DNA from: CAZSHG01 sp964606695 [NCBI: uncultured bacterium] | GTDB lineage: Bacteria; UBP14; UBA6098 | Length of the DNA stretch: 64,000 nt | NCBI GenBank assembly: GCA_964606695.1 | Contig: CAZSHG010000001.1 | Span: 124,001 to 188,000 of the forward strand | Direction: 5' to 3' | Shown: one piece after another, positions 35,684 to 43,952 of the stretch | How positions within the stretch are numbered: position 1 is the first letter of the stretch | Layout: each line of letters begins with the position of its first letter | Program-made: the position numbers and the translations under genes | The notes under the pieces: model-generated | Seen by the model: only the letters and a program-made list of their open reading frames with translations | Databases searched by the model: none | What the model was told of the DNA's origin: nothing

Positions 35684-38443
35684 ATGGGAGAGAACTACAT
35701 GTATTTCTTCAGTAAGGGTAGCTCGGACGGCGATTCCAGCATGAAGGAGATTCTCGGCGGCAAGGGGGCTAATCTTGCCGAGATGTCCAAAATAGATATT
35801 CCGGTGCCCCCCGGTTTCACTATCTCGGCCAAAGTCTGCGATTATTATTACACGCACGACGAGAATTACCCTCCGGAACTATGGAAACAGGTAGAAGAGC
35901 ATCTCGCTAAACTCGAAAAAGTCATGGGCAAGAAACTGGGCGATCCGAACGATCCATTGCTGGTTTCAGTCCGTTCCGGCGCGGCGATTTCTATGCCCGG
36001 GATGATGGACACAGTGCTAAATCTGGGATTAAACGAAAAATCCGTTCAGGGGATAATCCACAGGACGAACAACGAGAGATTCGCCTGGGATGCATATCGC
36101 AGGTTCATCAACATGTTCGGCGACGTCGTGATGGGAGTCGAGCACGAGCATTTCGAACAGGCTATTCAGGCCAAAAAGGACGAGGTGGGCGCAAAAAACG
36201 ACACCGACCTTTCCGCCGAAGACCTCAAGGATCTCGTTTCTCGTTACAAGGATATCTATAAACTCCACACCGGCGAGGATTTCCCGACCGAACCGATGGA
36301 ACAACTCCGCAAATCTATCGACGCTGTTTTTGGAAGCTGGAACAATCCCCGCGCGATGAAATATCGCGAATTAAACGACATCAAGGGATTGCTGGGCACC
36401 GCGGTGAACGTTCAGGCTATGGTTTTCGGCAACATGGGCGATAATTGCGGCACCGGAGTGGCTTTCACCAGGAACCCATCTACCGGCGAAAACAAGTTTT
36501 ACGGCGAATATCTAATGAACGCACAGGGCGAGGACGTGGTCGCCGGAATCCGCACGCCTCACCCTATTTCCGACCTCAAAAACGAGATGCCCGAGGTCTT
36601 CGAACAGCTTCTGGAAATCCGTGATACGCTGGAAAAACACTACAAGGATATGCAGGACGTCGAGTTCACGATTCAGGACGGTAAACTATGGATGCTCCAG
36701 ACGCGCACTGGCAAACGCACTATTTTTGCGTCGCTACGGATGGCGGTGGAGATGGTCGAGGAGGGACTTATCGACCGCGAGACTTCGATCATGCGAGTCG
36801 ATGCGGACCAATTGAATAAACTATTCGCCCCCATTCTCGACCACGACGACGTTGCACAGGCCGAATCGGAGGGTGAAGATATAGCGCAGGGATTACCGGC
36901 ATCTCCGGGCGGAGCTACCGGGCAACTGGTTTTCAACGCCGACCGCGCGGAGCAGATTGTCAACAAGGCCAAAACGGAGGCGAATAACCTTCCAAAAGGC
37001 GACCGCGAAAATTACATCGAAGAAAACGGACATGTTATCCTGTGTCGTATCGAAACCACCCCCGAAGATATAGGCGGGATGGCGGTAGCAAAGGGAATCC
37101 TTACGGCACGCGGCGGTATGACGTCTCACGCGGCGGTCGTCGCCCGTGGAATGGGTGTTCCATGCGTGGCTGGCGCCGGAGAACTAAACATAGACTACGA
37201 TCAGAGGATTGTCCGGGTTGGAGACAGGTCTTTCAAAGAGGGCGATTCGATATCGATAGACGGTTTCACCGGCAAGGTTTACAGCAGACCGATAACGGTC
37301 AAACCTTCCGAGATTCTGCAGGTTCTCAGCGGTTCGATGGAAGCCGGAGAGTCGCTTTTATTCAGGCAGTATCGAGAATTTATGGCCTGGGCGGACGCGA
37401 TACGCGATATGGGCGTTCGCACCAACGCAGACACTCCGAAAGACACCAAGGTAGCCATTAGTTTCGGTGCGGAGGGAATTGGCCTATGCAGAACCGAGCA
37501 CATGTTCTTCGAGGGCGACAGAATTGTAGGGTTTCGCGAGATGATCCTCGCGAAGGACGAGGACGCACGGCGTAGAGCTCTGGGCAAAATACTTCCGTTA
37601 CAACGCGAGGATTTCGAGGGCATATTCCGTGCGCTCGAAGGCCGCCCGGCGACGATCAGGTTCCTCGACCCGCCGTTACATGAGTTCCTCCCCCACGACG
37701 AAGAAGGCCAGATACAGGTCGCACAGCAGGTAGGTGTGAATCCGGCCGACGTGCGCTACAAGGTTAAATCCTTATCGGAAACGAACCCCATGCTGGGTCA
37801 TCGCGGATGCAGACTGGGAATCACGTATCCGGAAATATCCGAGATGCAAACTCGCGCGATTATCGAAGCGGCGGTAAAAGTTAAGAAGGAGGGCATTGAG
37901 GTTACACCGGAAATCATGATTCCGCTAATCGGCAACGTGAAAGAACTCGCCTTACAGAAGAAACTGGTCATCCAGACTGCTGAGATAGTGTTGACCGAAG
38001 CCGGAATGACTAAAGAGGATATCCCTTATAAGGTCGGCACGATGATCGAGATTCCCCGCGCGGCGGTAACGGCGGATGAAATCGCCGTGGAAGCCGAATT
38101 CTTTAGCTTTGGCACTAACGACCTGACGCAGATGGGTTGCGGATTCTCCCGCGACGACGCCGGACGTTTCCTCCCGGAATACGTCAAGTTGGGTATCTAC
38201 GACAAAGATCCCTTCCAGGTGCTCGACCAGACGGGCGTGGGCAAACTCGTCGAGATGACCTGCGAACTCGGCAGGAAAACCAACCCGAACATCAAACTCG
38301 GGATATGCGGCGAGCACGGTGGCGAACCGAAATCGGTGAAATTCTGCCATCGAACGGGCCTGAATTACGTGAGTTGTAGTCCTTATCGCGTCCCGGTAGC
38401 CAGACTTTCCGCGGCTCAGGCGCAAATCGAAACGCCACGATAA
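35684..38443 (+). CDS. ppdK: Pyruvate, phosphate dikinase
   Basis: A 919-aa PPDK that interconverts pyruvate, ATP and phosphate with PEP, AMP and PPi. The ATP-grasp nucleotide domain starts with GGKGANLAEMSKI and includes SVRSGAAISMPGMMDTVLNLGLN and FTRNPSTGE. The swivelling phosphohistidine domain has GGMTSHAAVVARGMG with His482. The PEP/pyruvate TIM barrel has GLCRTEHMFF, NPMLGHRG, MIEIPRAA, FGTNDLTQ and the catalytic Cys in CGEHGGEP. The ATG has AGGAGG upstream. It is monocistronic between purF and an intrinsic terminator. In anaerobes it supports glycolysis or gluconeogenesis with PPi. Confidence 0.98.
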   Translation: MGENYMYFFSKGSSDGDSSMKEILGGKGANLAEMSKIDIPVPPGFTISAKVCDYYYTHDENYPPELWKQVEEHLAKLEKVMGKKLGDPNDPLLVSVRSGAAISMPGMMDTVLNLGLNEKSVQGIIHRTNNERFAWDAYRRFINMFGDVVMGVEHEHFEQAIQAKKDEVGAKNDTDLSAEDLKDLVSRYKDIYKLHTGEDFPTEPMEQLRKSIDAVFGSWNNPRAMKYRELNDIKGLLGTAVNVQAMVFGNMGDNCGTGVAFTRNPSTGENKFYGEYLMNAQGEDVVAGIRTPHPISDLKNEMPEVFEQLLEIRDTLEKHYKDMQDVEFTIQDGKLWMLQTRTGKRTIFASLRMAVEMVEEGLIDRETSIMRVDADQLNKLFAPILDHDDVAQAESEGEDIAQGLPASPGGATGQLVFNADRAEQIVNKAKTEANNLPKGDRENYIEENGHVILCRIETTPEDIGGMAVAKGILTARGGMTSHAAVVARGMGVPCVAGAGELNIDYDQRIVRVGDRSFKEGDSISIDGFTGKVYSRPITVKPSEILQVLSGSMEAGESLLFRQYREFMAWADAIRDMGVRTNADTPKDTKVAISFGAEGIGLCRTEHMFFEGDRIVGFREMILAKDEDARRRALGKILPLQREDFEGIFRALEGRPATIRFLDPPLHEFLPHDEEGQIQVAQQVGVNPADVRYKVKSLSETNPMLGHRGCRLGITYPEISEMQTRAIIEAAVKVKKEGIEVTPEIMIPLIGNVKELALQKKLVIQTAEIVLTEAGMTKEDIPYKVGTMIEIPRAAVTADEIAVEAEFFSFGTNDLTQMGCGFSRDDAGRFLPEYVKLGIYDKDPFQVLDQTGVGKLVEMTCELGRKTNPNIKLGICGEHGGEPKSVKFCHRTGLNYVSCSPYRVPVARLSAAQAQIETPR

Positions 38444-38468
38444 TTCATCGGAATTATCACGGATAGGA

Positions 38469-38500
38469 AAAGCCGGAGGTTCCGTTCCTCCGGTTTTTTT
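38469..38500 (+). terminator. Intrinsic terminator of ppdK
   Basis: CCGGAGG (38473-38479) pairs with CCTCCGG (38487-38493) around a 7-nt loop and is followed by a run of seven T (38494-38500); flanking A residues extend the pairing. It lies 26 bp after the ppdK stop. Confidence 0.9.
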
Positions 38501-38633
38501 ATCTTTCGCTTCAAATACTTATTTATATTATTGACAATAAATCCGACCGGGCGGTCATTTTTTAATTGCATCGGACGATTTTTTTGTTTAACTTGATACT
38601 AATAAATAATAACACGCTCAGGAAGGTTTAATT

Positions 38634-39725
38634 ATGGCAAAGAAGATGGATAAGCGGGACAAGTTCCTGAAAGAGATCACTGATTTATTCGGCCCGAGCG
38701 GTTTTGAGGAGGAGGTCGGAGCTTATGTTGAGAAGAAGCTCTCGTCTTACTGCGGTATAACCCGCGATGGCCTGGGGAGCACTTTCGGGATCAAAAAAGG
38801 TTCGTCCGATTCCCCGAAAATACTTATTGCGGGGCACATGGACGAAATCGGGTTCATGGTGGCCGGAGTAACGAAGAGCGGGTATATAAAGATCAACCCG
38901 CTGGGCGGATGGTGGCCGCACGTGCTATTGAGTCAGAGGGTAGTTATTCGCAACCGCAAAGGCGAATTGATTACCGGAGTTATCGGATCGAAAGCGCCAC
39001 ACGGAATGAAAGCCGAGGAACGCAAGAAGGTCATGGAAATCGACGACCTTTACGTGGACGTCGGTGCAACCGAGGATAACGAGGCCGCGGAAAAATTGGG
39101 GATCCGGGTCGGCGATCCGATCGTTCCTTACGCAGAATTCGCTAAACTCGGCCCGGACGGCAAGATGTTGTTAGCAAAGGCATGGGACAACCGAATCGGT
39201 GTGGCTGTCGCGATGGAAGTCGCTGAGGCACTCAAAGATAAATCGCATCCCAATACGCTTTATGCCGGCGGCACGGTTATGGAGGAAGTAGGATTACGCG
39301 GCGCGGGAACAAGCGCTTTTCATGTGAACCCGGACGTAGCCATAGCAATCGATGTAACTCTGGCGGCGGATATCCCTAATTCGCCCAATTCCGAATGGGG
39401 CGAGAAACTCGGCAAAGGCCCGTCGATAAGCGTCATGGACGGGAGCCTTCTTCCGAATCCCAGGCTGGTCGATTTCGTAATAGACATCGCCGATAAGAAG
39501 AAGATACCTTATCAACTTGGAAGCCTCCGTTTCGGCGGCACCGACGGCGGCGCGTTCGCAAAAACGCGTGGCGGCGTCCCCAGCCTGACGTGTAGTATCG
39601 CAACGCGATATATTCATAGTCATTATGGCATTCTGCACCGCGACGACGTCGATAATCTGATAAAACTCCTCGCCGAAGTAGTGATAAAGCTCGATAAAAA
39701 GGCGCTGGACAAGATTAGATATTAA
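38634..39725 (+). CDS. M42-family metallopeptidase (dinuclear aminopeptidase)
   Basis: A 363-aa cytosolic peptidase of family M42 (FrvX/YsdC-like, TET-type assemblies). Metal and catalytic motifs: AGHMDEIGFMV (first metal His/Asp), KAWDNRIGVAVAMEV (bridging Asp), GTVMEEVGLRGAG (catalytic Glu pair), AIDVTLAADIP (metal Asp) and RYIHSHYGILHRDDVDNL (final metal His). A PDZ-like insert carries GVIGSKAPHGMKAEERKKVM, typical of the family. These enzymes trim N-terminal residues from short peptides. Substrate preference cannot be told from sequence. Confidence 0.93.
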   Translation: MAKKMDKRDKFLKEITDLFGPSGFEEEVGAYVEKKLSSYCGITRDGLGSTFGIKKGSSDSPKILIAGHMDEIGFMVAGVTKSGYIKINPLGGWWPHVLLSQRVVIRNRKGELITGVIGSKAPHGMKAEERKKVMEIDDLYVDVGATEDNEAAEKLGIRVGDPIVPYAEFAKLGPDGKMLLAKAWDNRIGVAVAMEVAEALKDKSHPNTLYAGGTVMEEVGLRGAGTSAFHVNPDVAIAIDVTLAADIPNSPNSEWGEKLGKGPSISVMDGSLLPNPRLVDFVIDIADKKKIPYQLGSLRFGGTDGGAFAKTRGGVPSLTCSIATRYIHSHYGILHRDDVDNLIKLLAEVVIKLDKKALDKIRY

Positions 39726-39765
39726 TCGCTATTAACTGTGGTCGCCGTTCGCGCCATTCCGCGAA

Positions 39766-39845
39766 TTGGGGCGTCGCACGGCTATCGCCGCAAGGGGCGG
39801 TTTCGAGTAAGGTAAACTTCCATTAAAGCAGCTCGAAACCGCCCC
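39766..39845. repeat. Long hairpin with GGGGCGTCG motif, possible remnant of the four-stem element (copy D)
   Basis: The 5' terminal motif GGGGCGTCG of the four-stem family is present near 39767. It is followed by a perfect 14-bp inverted repeat (39794-39807 with 39832-39845) with a 24-nt loop. The 3' terminal partner of P1 is missing and no second or third stem is clear, so this may be a deleted copy or an unrelated hairpin. It lies 40 bp after the M42 peptidase stop and about 80 bp before alaS. There is no T run, so it is not an intrinsic terminator. Confidence 0.5.
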
Positions 39846-39924
39846 ATGCTTTGAACTTGCGACAATCCCTATTTTTGGTTATAATTTTAAGTTTCACGAT
39901 TTTCTACTGAAATTGGAGATACAG

Positions 39925-42519
39925 GTGGAAAGTAAAGAAATAAGATCTAAATTTCTGGAATTTTACAAGGGGAAGGGCCATACGATAATCCAATCCAGCC
40001 CGTTGGTTCCCGTCGGCGACCCGACATTGTTATTCGCAAACGCTGGCATGAACCAGTTCAAGGACTATTTCCTGGGTAAAACCGAACCACCTTATTCTCG
40101 TGCGGCTTCCGTGCAGAAGTGTATGCGTGTTTCAGGCAAGCATAACGATCTTGAGGACGTAGGCAGAGACGGCACCCACCATACTTTTTTCGAGATGCTT
40201 GGCAATTGGAGTTTCGGGGATTATTTCAAAAAAGGCGCTATCGAGATGGCCTGGGAACTTTTAACTCAGGGGTATGGTCTCGATCCCGACAGGCTCTGGG
40301 TGACAGTTTACAAAGACGACGACGAGGCAGAGGAACTCTGGCGGAAAATATTGCCGACAAACCGCATATTTAAATTCGACGCAAAGGATAATTTCTGGGA
40401 AATGGCGGCCACCGGCCCATGCGGGCCATGTAGCGAAATCCATTATGATATGGGATTCGGGGCGGGCGAGAAACCCAACGATCCCGGCGGGAGGTTTGTC
40501 GAAATATGGAATCTGGTTTTCATGCAGTTCTATAAGGACGAATCGGGCGTAACCGAACCGTTACCGAAGAAAAACGTCGATACCGGATTGGGCTTTGAAC
40601 GACTCGTCGCAATATTGCAGGACTGCGAGGAAAATTACGAAACCGACCTTTTCACGCCGATAATATCGAAGATCGAGGAGATAACCGGCGCGGAATATGA
40701 AAATCCCGATGAATCGGTGGCGATAAAAGTCATGGCGGATCACATCCGTGCGCTGGCCTTTGCAATAGCCGACGGCGCATTGCCCGGTAACGAGGGACGC
40801 GGGTATGTCCTCAGGAGAATCCTCAGGCGGGCGGCCAGGTTCTCGCGGAAAATAAATTATAAAGAACCGATAATGTTCAAGTTAGTCGCGCCTTTGACGG
40901 ACGTTATGGGCGACGTTTACCCCGAATTGAAATCGAAAAACGAGCACGTCGTTCGAGTTATCAAGGCTGAGGAACAAAATTTCGCGCAGACATTGGACAT
41001 CGGCCTGGAATTGTTCGATGAAATCGTGGAGAAGGCAGTTTCGCAGGGCGAGATGACAATCTGGGGTGAAGATGCGTTTAAGCTCTATGACACTTTCGGC
41101 TTTCCCCTCGACCTGACCGAACTCATGGCGTCCGAAAAGGGTCTAATCGTCGATCACGTCGGTTTCGAACGCGAAATGGAGAAACAAAGAGAGCGATCAC
41201 GCAGTTCGGCGAAATTCGATGTGAGCCACGAAATCGGTAAGGGCGACTGGGTCGAGATGACCGAGGGCGACGACTCGAAATTCGTGGGTTTTGAGAAAAA
41301 TCAGGTGCAGGCGAAAGTCCGGCAGTATTCAATCGACGATGATAAAATCAAGATTGTTCTCGACCAAACGCCCTTCTACGCCGAATCCGGCGGGCAGGTA
41401 GGCGACAAGGGCGAGATAATCGGCGACGGCTGGAAAGCGGCTATCGAGGATACCAAAATCGAAGCGGAGAGCTTTGTCCATATCGGACACATCGAGGGCG
41501 AAATAGGCGAGTCGGCGGAGGTTATGGCGCGAATCGATTCCGAACGAAGAGATTCTATCAGGAGAAATCACACGGCAACACATCTTCTACATTTCGCCCT
41601 GCGCAAGGTTTTGGGAGAACACGTTCACCAATCGGGTTCCTATGTTGCTCCAGAAAGGTTCCGGTTCGATTACACGCATTTCGAAGCCCCGACAAAAGCT
41701 CAGCTTCGGAAAATCGAGCGGATCGTCAACGAAGTGGGGATGGCGGATATCCCGGTCTGCGCAAGGGAAATGGCATACCGTGAAGCTCTCGATAAGGGCG
41801 CAATTGCGTTGTTCGGCGAAAAATACGGCGATGAAGTCCGTGTAGTCTCGATAGAATCAGTTTCACAGGAACTATGCGGAGGGACACATCTCAGTCGAAC
41901 CGGAGAAATGGGCGCTTTCTTGATCAAATCGGAAGGATCTGTGGGAAGCGGATTGCGCAGAATAGAGGCGATTACCGGGAACTTCGTTTTGAAATGGACA
42001 AATATCCTCCGCGAAAACGAGGACGAACTCGCTGGAATACTGAAGATAAATCCCGGCGAGGATGTTATAGAAAGGACGCGCGCGCTGATCGCCGAAATGA
42101 AAGAACTCGAAGAGAAAATCGAGGAACTCCGAAGGGAACGGACCGGCGACACGGCGGATTTCCTTATCGACGACGCCACAGACATGCCCGGAGGAAGATA
42201 TGTCGTCGAACAGGTCAAAGTCGCGGATAGAGAGCAATTGGCGAAACTCGTAGATGAATTGAAAGGCAAGCTCGGTTCAGGCGCGGTTTTTCTCGTTTCG
42301 GAAATCGACGGCAAATTAGCGTTGATATCAGGCGTAACAAATAATCTCGTCGAAAAGGGCATCCACGCGGGCGATCTTATCAAAGGCGCGGCGGGGATTA
42401 CAGGAGGTTCCGGCGGAGGAAGACCCGATTTTGCCCAGGGCGGCGGAAGAGACGCATCTCTCGTCGATGACGCTCTCGATTGGGTGCGGGATCAGTTGAA
42501 AACGAAACTGGGCGGTTAA
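39925..42519 (+). CDS. alaS: Alanyl-tRNA synthetase
   Basis: An 864-aa AlaRS with all domains: class II aminoacylation core (IRSKFLEFYKGKGHTIIQSS, FANAGMNQFKDYFLG, motif 2/3 FFEMLGNWSFGDYFKK, GLGFERLVAILQ), tRNA-recognition domain, editing domain with zinc ligands HTATHLLHFAL and CGGTHLSRTGEMG, and the C-terminal C-Ala oligomerisation domain (GAAGITGGSGGGRPDFAQGG). I chose the GTG at 39925 because GGAG lies 6 nt upstream and it yields the family-like N-terminus ESKEIRSKF; a TTG at 39913 lies inside that ribosome-binding site. The exonuclease gene follows with no gap. Confidence 0.97.
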   Translation: MESKEIRSKFLEFYKGKGHTIIQSSPLVPVGDPTLLFANAGMNQFKDYFLGKTEPPYSRAASVQKCMRVSGKHNDLEDVGRDGTHHTFFEMLGNWSFGDYFKKGAIEMAWELLTQGYGLDPDRLWVTVYKDDDEAEELWRKILPTNRIFKFDAKDNFWEMAATGPCGPCSEIHYDMGFGAGEKPNDPGGRFVEIWNLVFMQFYKDESGVTEPLPKKNVDTGLGFERLVAILQDCEENYETDLFTPIISKIEEITGAEYENPDESVAIKVMADHIRALAFAIADGALPGNEGRGYVLRRILRRAARFSRKINYKEPIMFKLVAPLTDVMGDVYPELKSKNEHVVRVIKAEEQNFAQTLDIGLELFDEIVEKAVSQGEMTIWGEDAFKLYDTFGFPLDLTELMASEKGLIVDHVGFEREMEKQRERSRSSAKFDVSHEIGKGDWVEMTEGDDSKFVGFEKNQVQAKVRQYSIDDDKIKIVLDQTPFYAESGGQVGDKGEIIGDGWKAAIEDTKIEAESFVHIGHIEGEIGESAEVMARIDSERRDSIRRNHTATHLLHFALRKVLGEHVHQSGSYVAPERFRFDYTHFEAPTKAQLRKIERIVNEVGMADIPVCAREMAYREALDKGAIALFGEKYGDEVRVVSIESVSQELCGGTHLSRTGEMGAFLIKSEGSVGSGLRRIEAITGNFVLKWTNILRENEDELAGILKINPGEDVIERTRALIAEMKELEEKIEELRRERTGDTADFLIDDATDMPGGRYVVEQVKVADREQLAKLVDELKGKLGSGAVFLVSEIDGKLALISGVTNNLVEKGIHAGDLIKGAAGITGGSGGGRPDFAQGGGRDASLVDDALDWVRDQLKTKLGG

Positions 42520-43110
42520 TTGGCCAGCACGCCTATAAATAAAGCCAAATACCTGGCTATCGATATGGAGATGACAGGCGTCGATCCGAGGATACACGAG
42601 ATAATCGAGATTGCCGCAGTGCCGTTCTTCGGCTTGAGAATCGGGGACGAGGAGGCGTTCTATTCGGAAATCAGACCGGAACGATCGGTGCCGTCGAAAG
42701 CGAAGGCAGTTCACGGTTTACACGGCAAGGAACTGTCCGATGCTCCGCCTATCCAGAAGGTGCTACCGGAATTCCTCGATTTATTCTTTCGGAGAATCCT
42801 CATCGCGCACGGCCCGGACGCCGATTTGAAATTTCTCATAGAGAAATCCCGAATAGTCGGAATGGAACCACCACGTAGGCCGGTAATAGACACTTCCAGG
42901 CTGAGTTACAGCGTATTCGACGATTTAAAAGAGCGACCCAGCCTGAACGAATTACTGCATAGATTCGGCCTGTCGCGGCCAAAGGATAAACACAACGCAC
43001 TGACCGACGCTATATTAACGGCGAAAGTATTTATCGGTTCGGCTATACAACTGAAAAAAGCGGGAAGAGCAGAGACCGTAATGGACTTGCTTCGCCTGGG
43101 GGGAGTTTGA
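42520..43110 (+). CDS. DEDDh-family 3'-5' exonuclease
   Basis: A 196-aa exonuclease of the DnaQ/ribonuclease T fold. The DEDDh residues are visible in YLAIDMEMTG (Asp, Glu), HGPDADLKFL (Asp in ExoII), and HNALTDAILTAKVF (His and Asp in ExoIII); the usual pattern suggests a stand-alone proofreading-like or RNA-trimming nuclease. It starts at a TTG directly after the alaS stop codon, without a strong ribosome-binding site, so translation is probably coupled. It is 1 bp upstream of the GGGPS-family gene. Confidence 0.9.
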   Translation: MASTPINKAKYLAIDMEMTGVDPRIHEIIEIAAVPFFGLRIGDEEAFYSEIRPERSVPSKAKAVHGLHGKELSDAPPIQKVLPEFLDLFFRRILIAHGPDADLKFLIEKSRIVGMEPPRRPVIDTSRLSYSVFDDLKERPSLNELLHRFGLSRPKDKHNALTDAILTAKVFIGSAIQLKKAGRAETVMDLLRLGGV

Positions 43111-43111
43111 A

Positions 43112-43852
43112 ATGATAGAATTTGACATCGAACAATATTTATGGGATTTGCAGGACAAAAACCGCGGCCTGTTTGTCCTGCTCGATCCGGACAGCGCGTC
43201 GCCGGGAGAACTCGCTCAAACCGCTAATAAAGCTACAAAAGCCGGTGTAGATGCCTTTCTTATCGGCGGAAGCTTTCTACTCAAGGACGATTTCGACACG
43301 GCGATCCGCGAGGTGAAGACTGCGACCGACCTGCCGGTAATTATTTTCCCCGGCAGTGGCTATCAGGTTTCGGCGGAAGCCGATGGAATACTCTTTCTGT
43401 CGCTTATATCGGGCAGGAACGCACGATGGCTCATCGAGGAACAGGTGCAAGCGGCTCCCAGAGTGATCGACCTGGGGATACCCACACTGCCTACCGGATA
43501 TATACTCGTGGAATCGGGTGGGATAACGTCGGTGCAGTTCATCAGCGGCACAATGCCAATACCCCGCGAGAAGAGCGATATTGCAGTCGCTCACGCCCTC
43601 GCCGGTAAATTGCTCGGAATGAAAGCATTATACGTCGAGGCCGGAAGCGGCGCGGAGAAAACGGTTCCGCCGGAAATGATTTCGGCGATAAAATCCGCCT
43701 GCGATCTACCCCTATTCGTCGGTGGAGGGATAAAATCCGTTGAAACCGCGTCCGAATTGAGATCGTCGGGTGCCGATTTTCTGGTTATCGGAACAGCCTT
43801 TGAACGTAAAAACAACGCCGATTTTCTGCAAGAAATCTCAGAAGTCTTCTAA
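43112..43852 (+). CDS. GGGP-synthase/PcrB-family prenyltransferase
   Basis: A 246-aa TIM-barrel protein matching the (S)-3-O-geranylgeranylglyceryl phosphate synthase / PcrB family. Motifs: FVLLDPDSASPGE (DPD at strand 1), FLIGGSFLL, VIIFPGSGYQVS, ADGILFLSLISGRN, YILVESGGITSVQ, ALYVEAGSGAEKTVP and FVGGGIKSVETASELRSSGADFLVIGTAFE (phosphate-binding end of the barrel). The archaeal enzyme makes the first ether bond of isoprenoid lipids from G1P and GGPP; Bacillus PcrB uses heptaprenyl-PP. Which prenyl chain is used here is not readable. It follows the exonuclease gene by 1 bp, forming an alaS-exonuclease-GGGPS unit. Confidence 0.92.
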   Translation: MIEFDIEQYLWDLQDKNRGLFVLLDPDSASPGELAQTANKATKAGVDAFLIGGSFLLKDDFDTAIREVKTATDLPVIIFPGSGYQVSAEADGILFLSLISGRNARWLIEEQVQAAPRVIDLGIPTLPTGYILVESGGITSVQFISGTMPIPREKSDIAVAHALAGKLLGMKALYVEAGSGAEKTVPPEMISAIKSACDLPLFVGGGIKSVETASELRSSGADFLVIGTAFERKNNADFLQEISEVF

Positions 43853-43952
43853 TCGATTAGTTGCAAACTCCCACCGTCAATGAAAGGTGGATATTCGATT
43901 TATTTTCCTTATATTAGTAGGATATTGTCTCTTTCCTGACCGGGAGGTAAAA

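Noticed and set aside
39726-39924. T-box riboswitch in the alaS leader
   Set aside because: No T-box consensus (AGGGTGG-like) and no terminator with a T run ahead of alaS.
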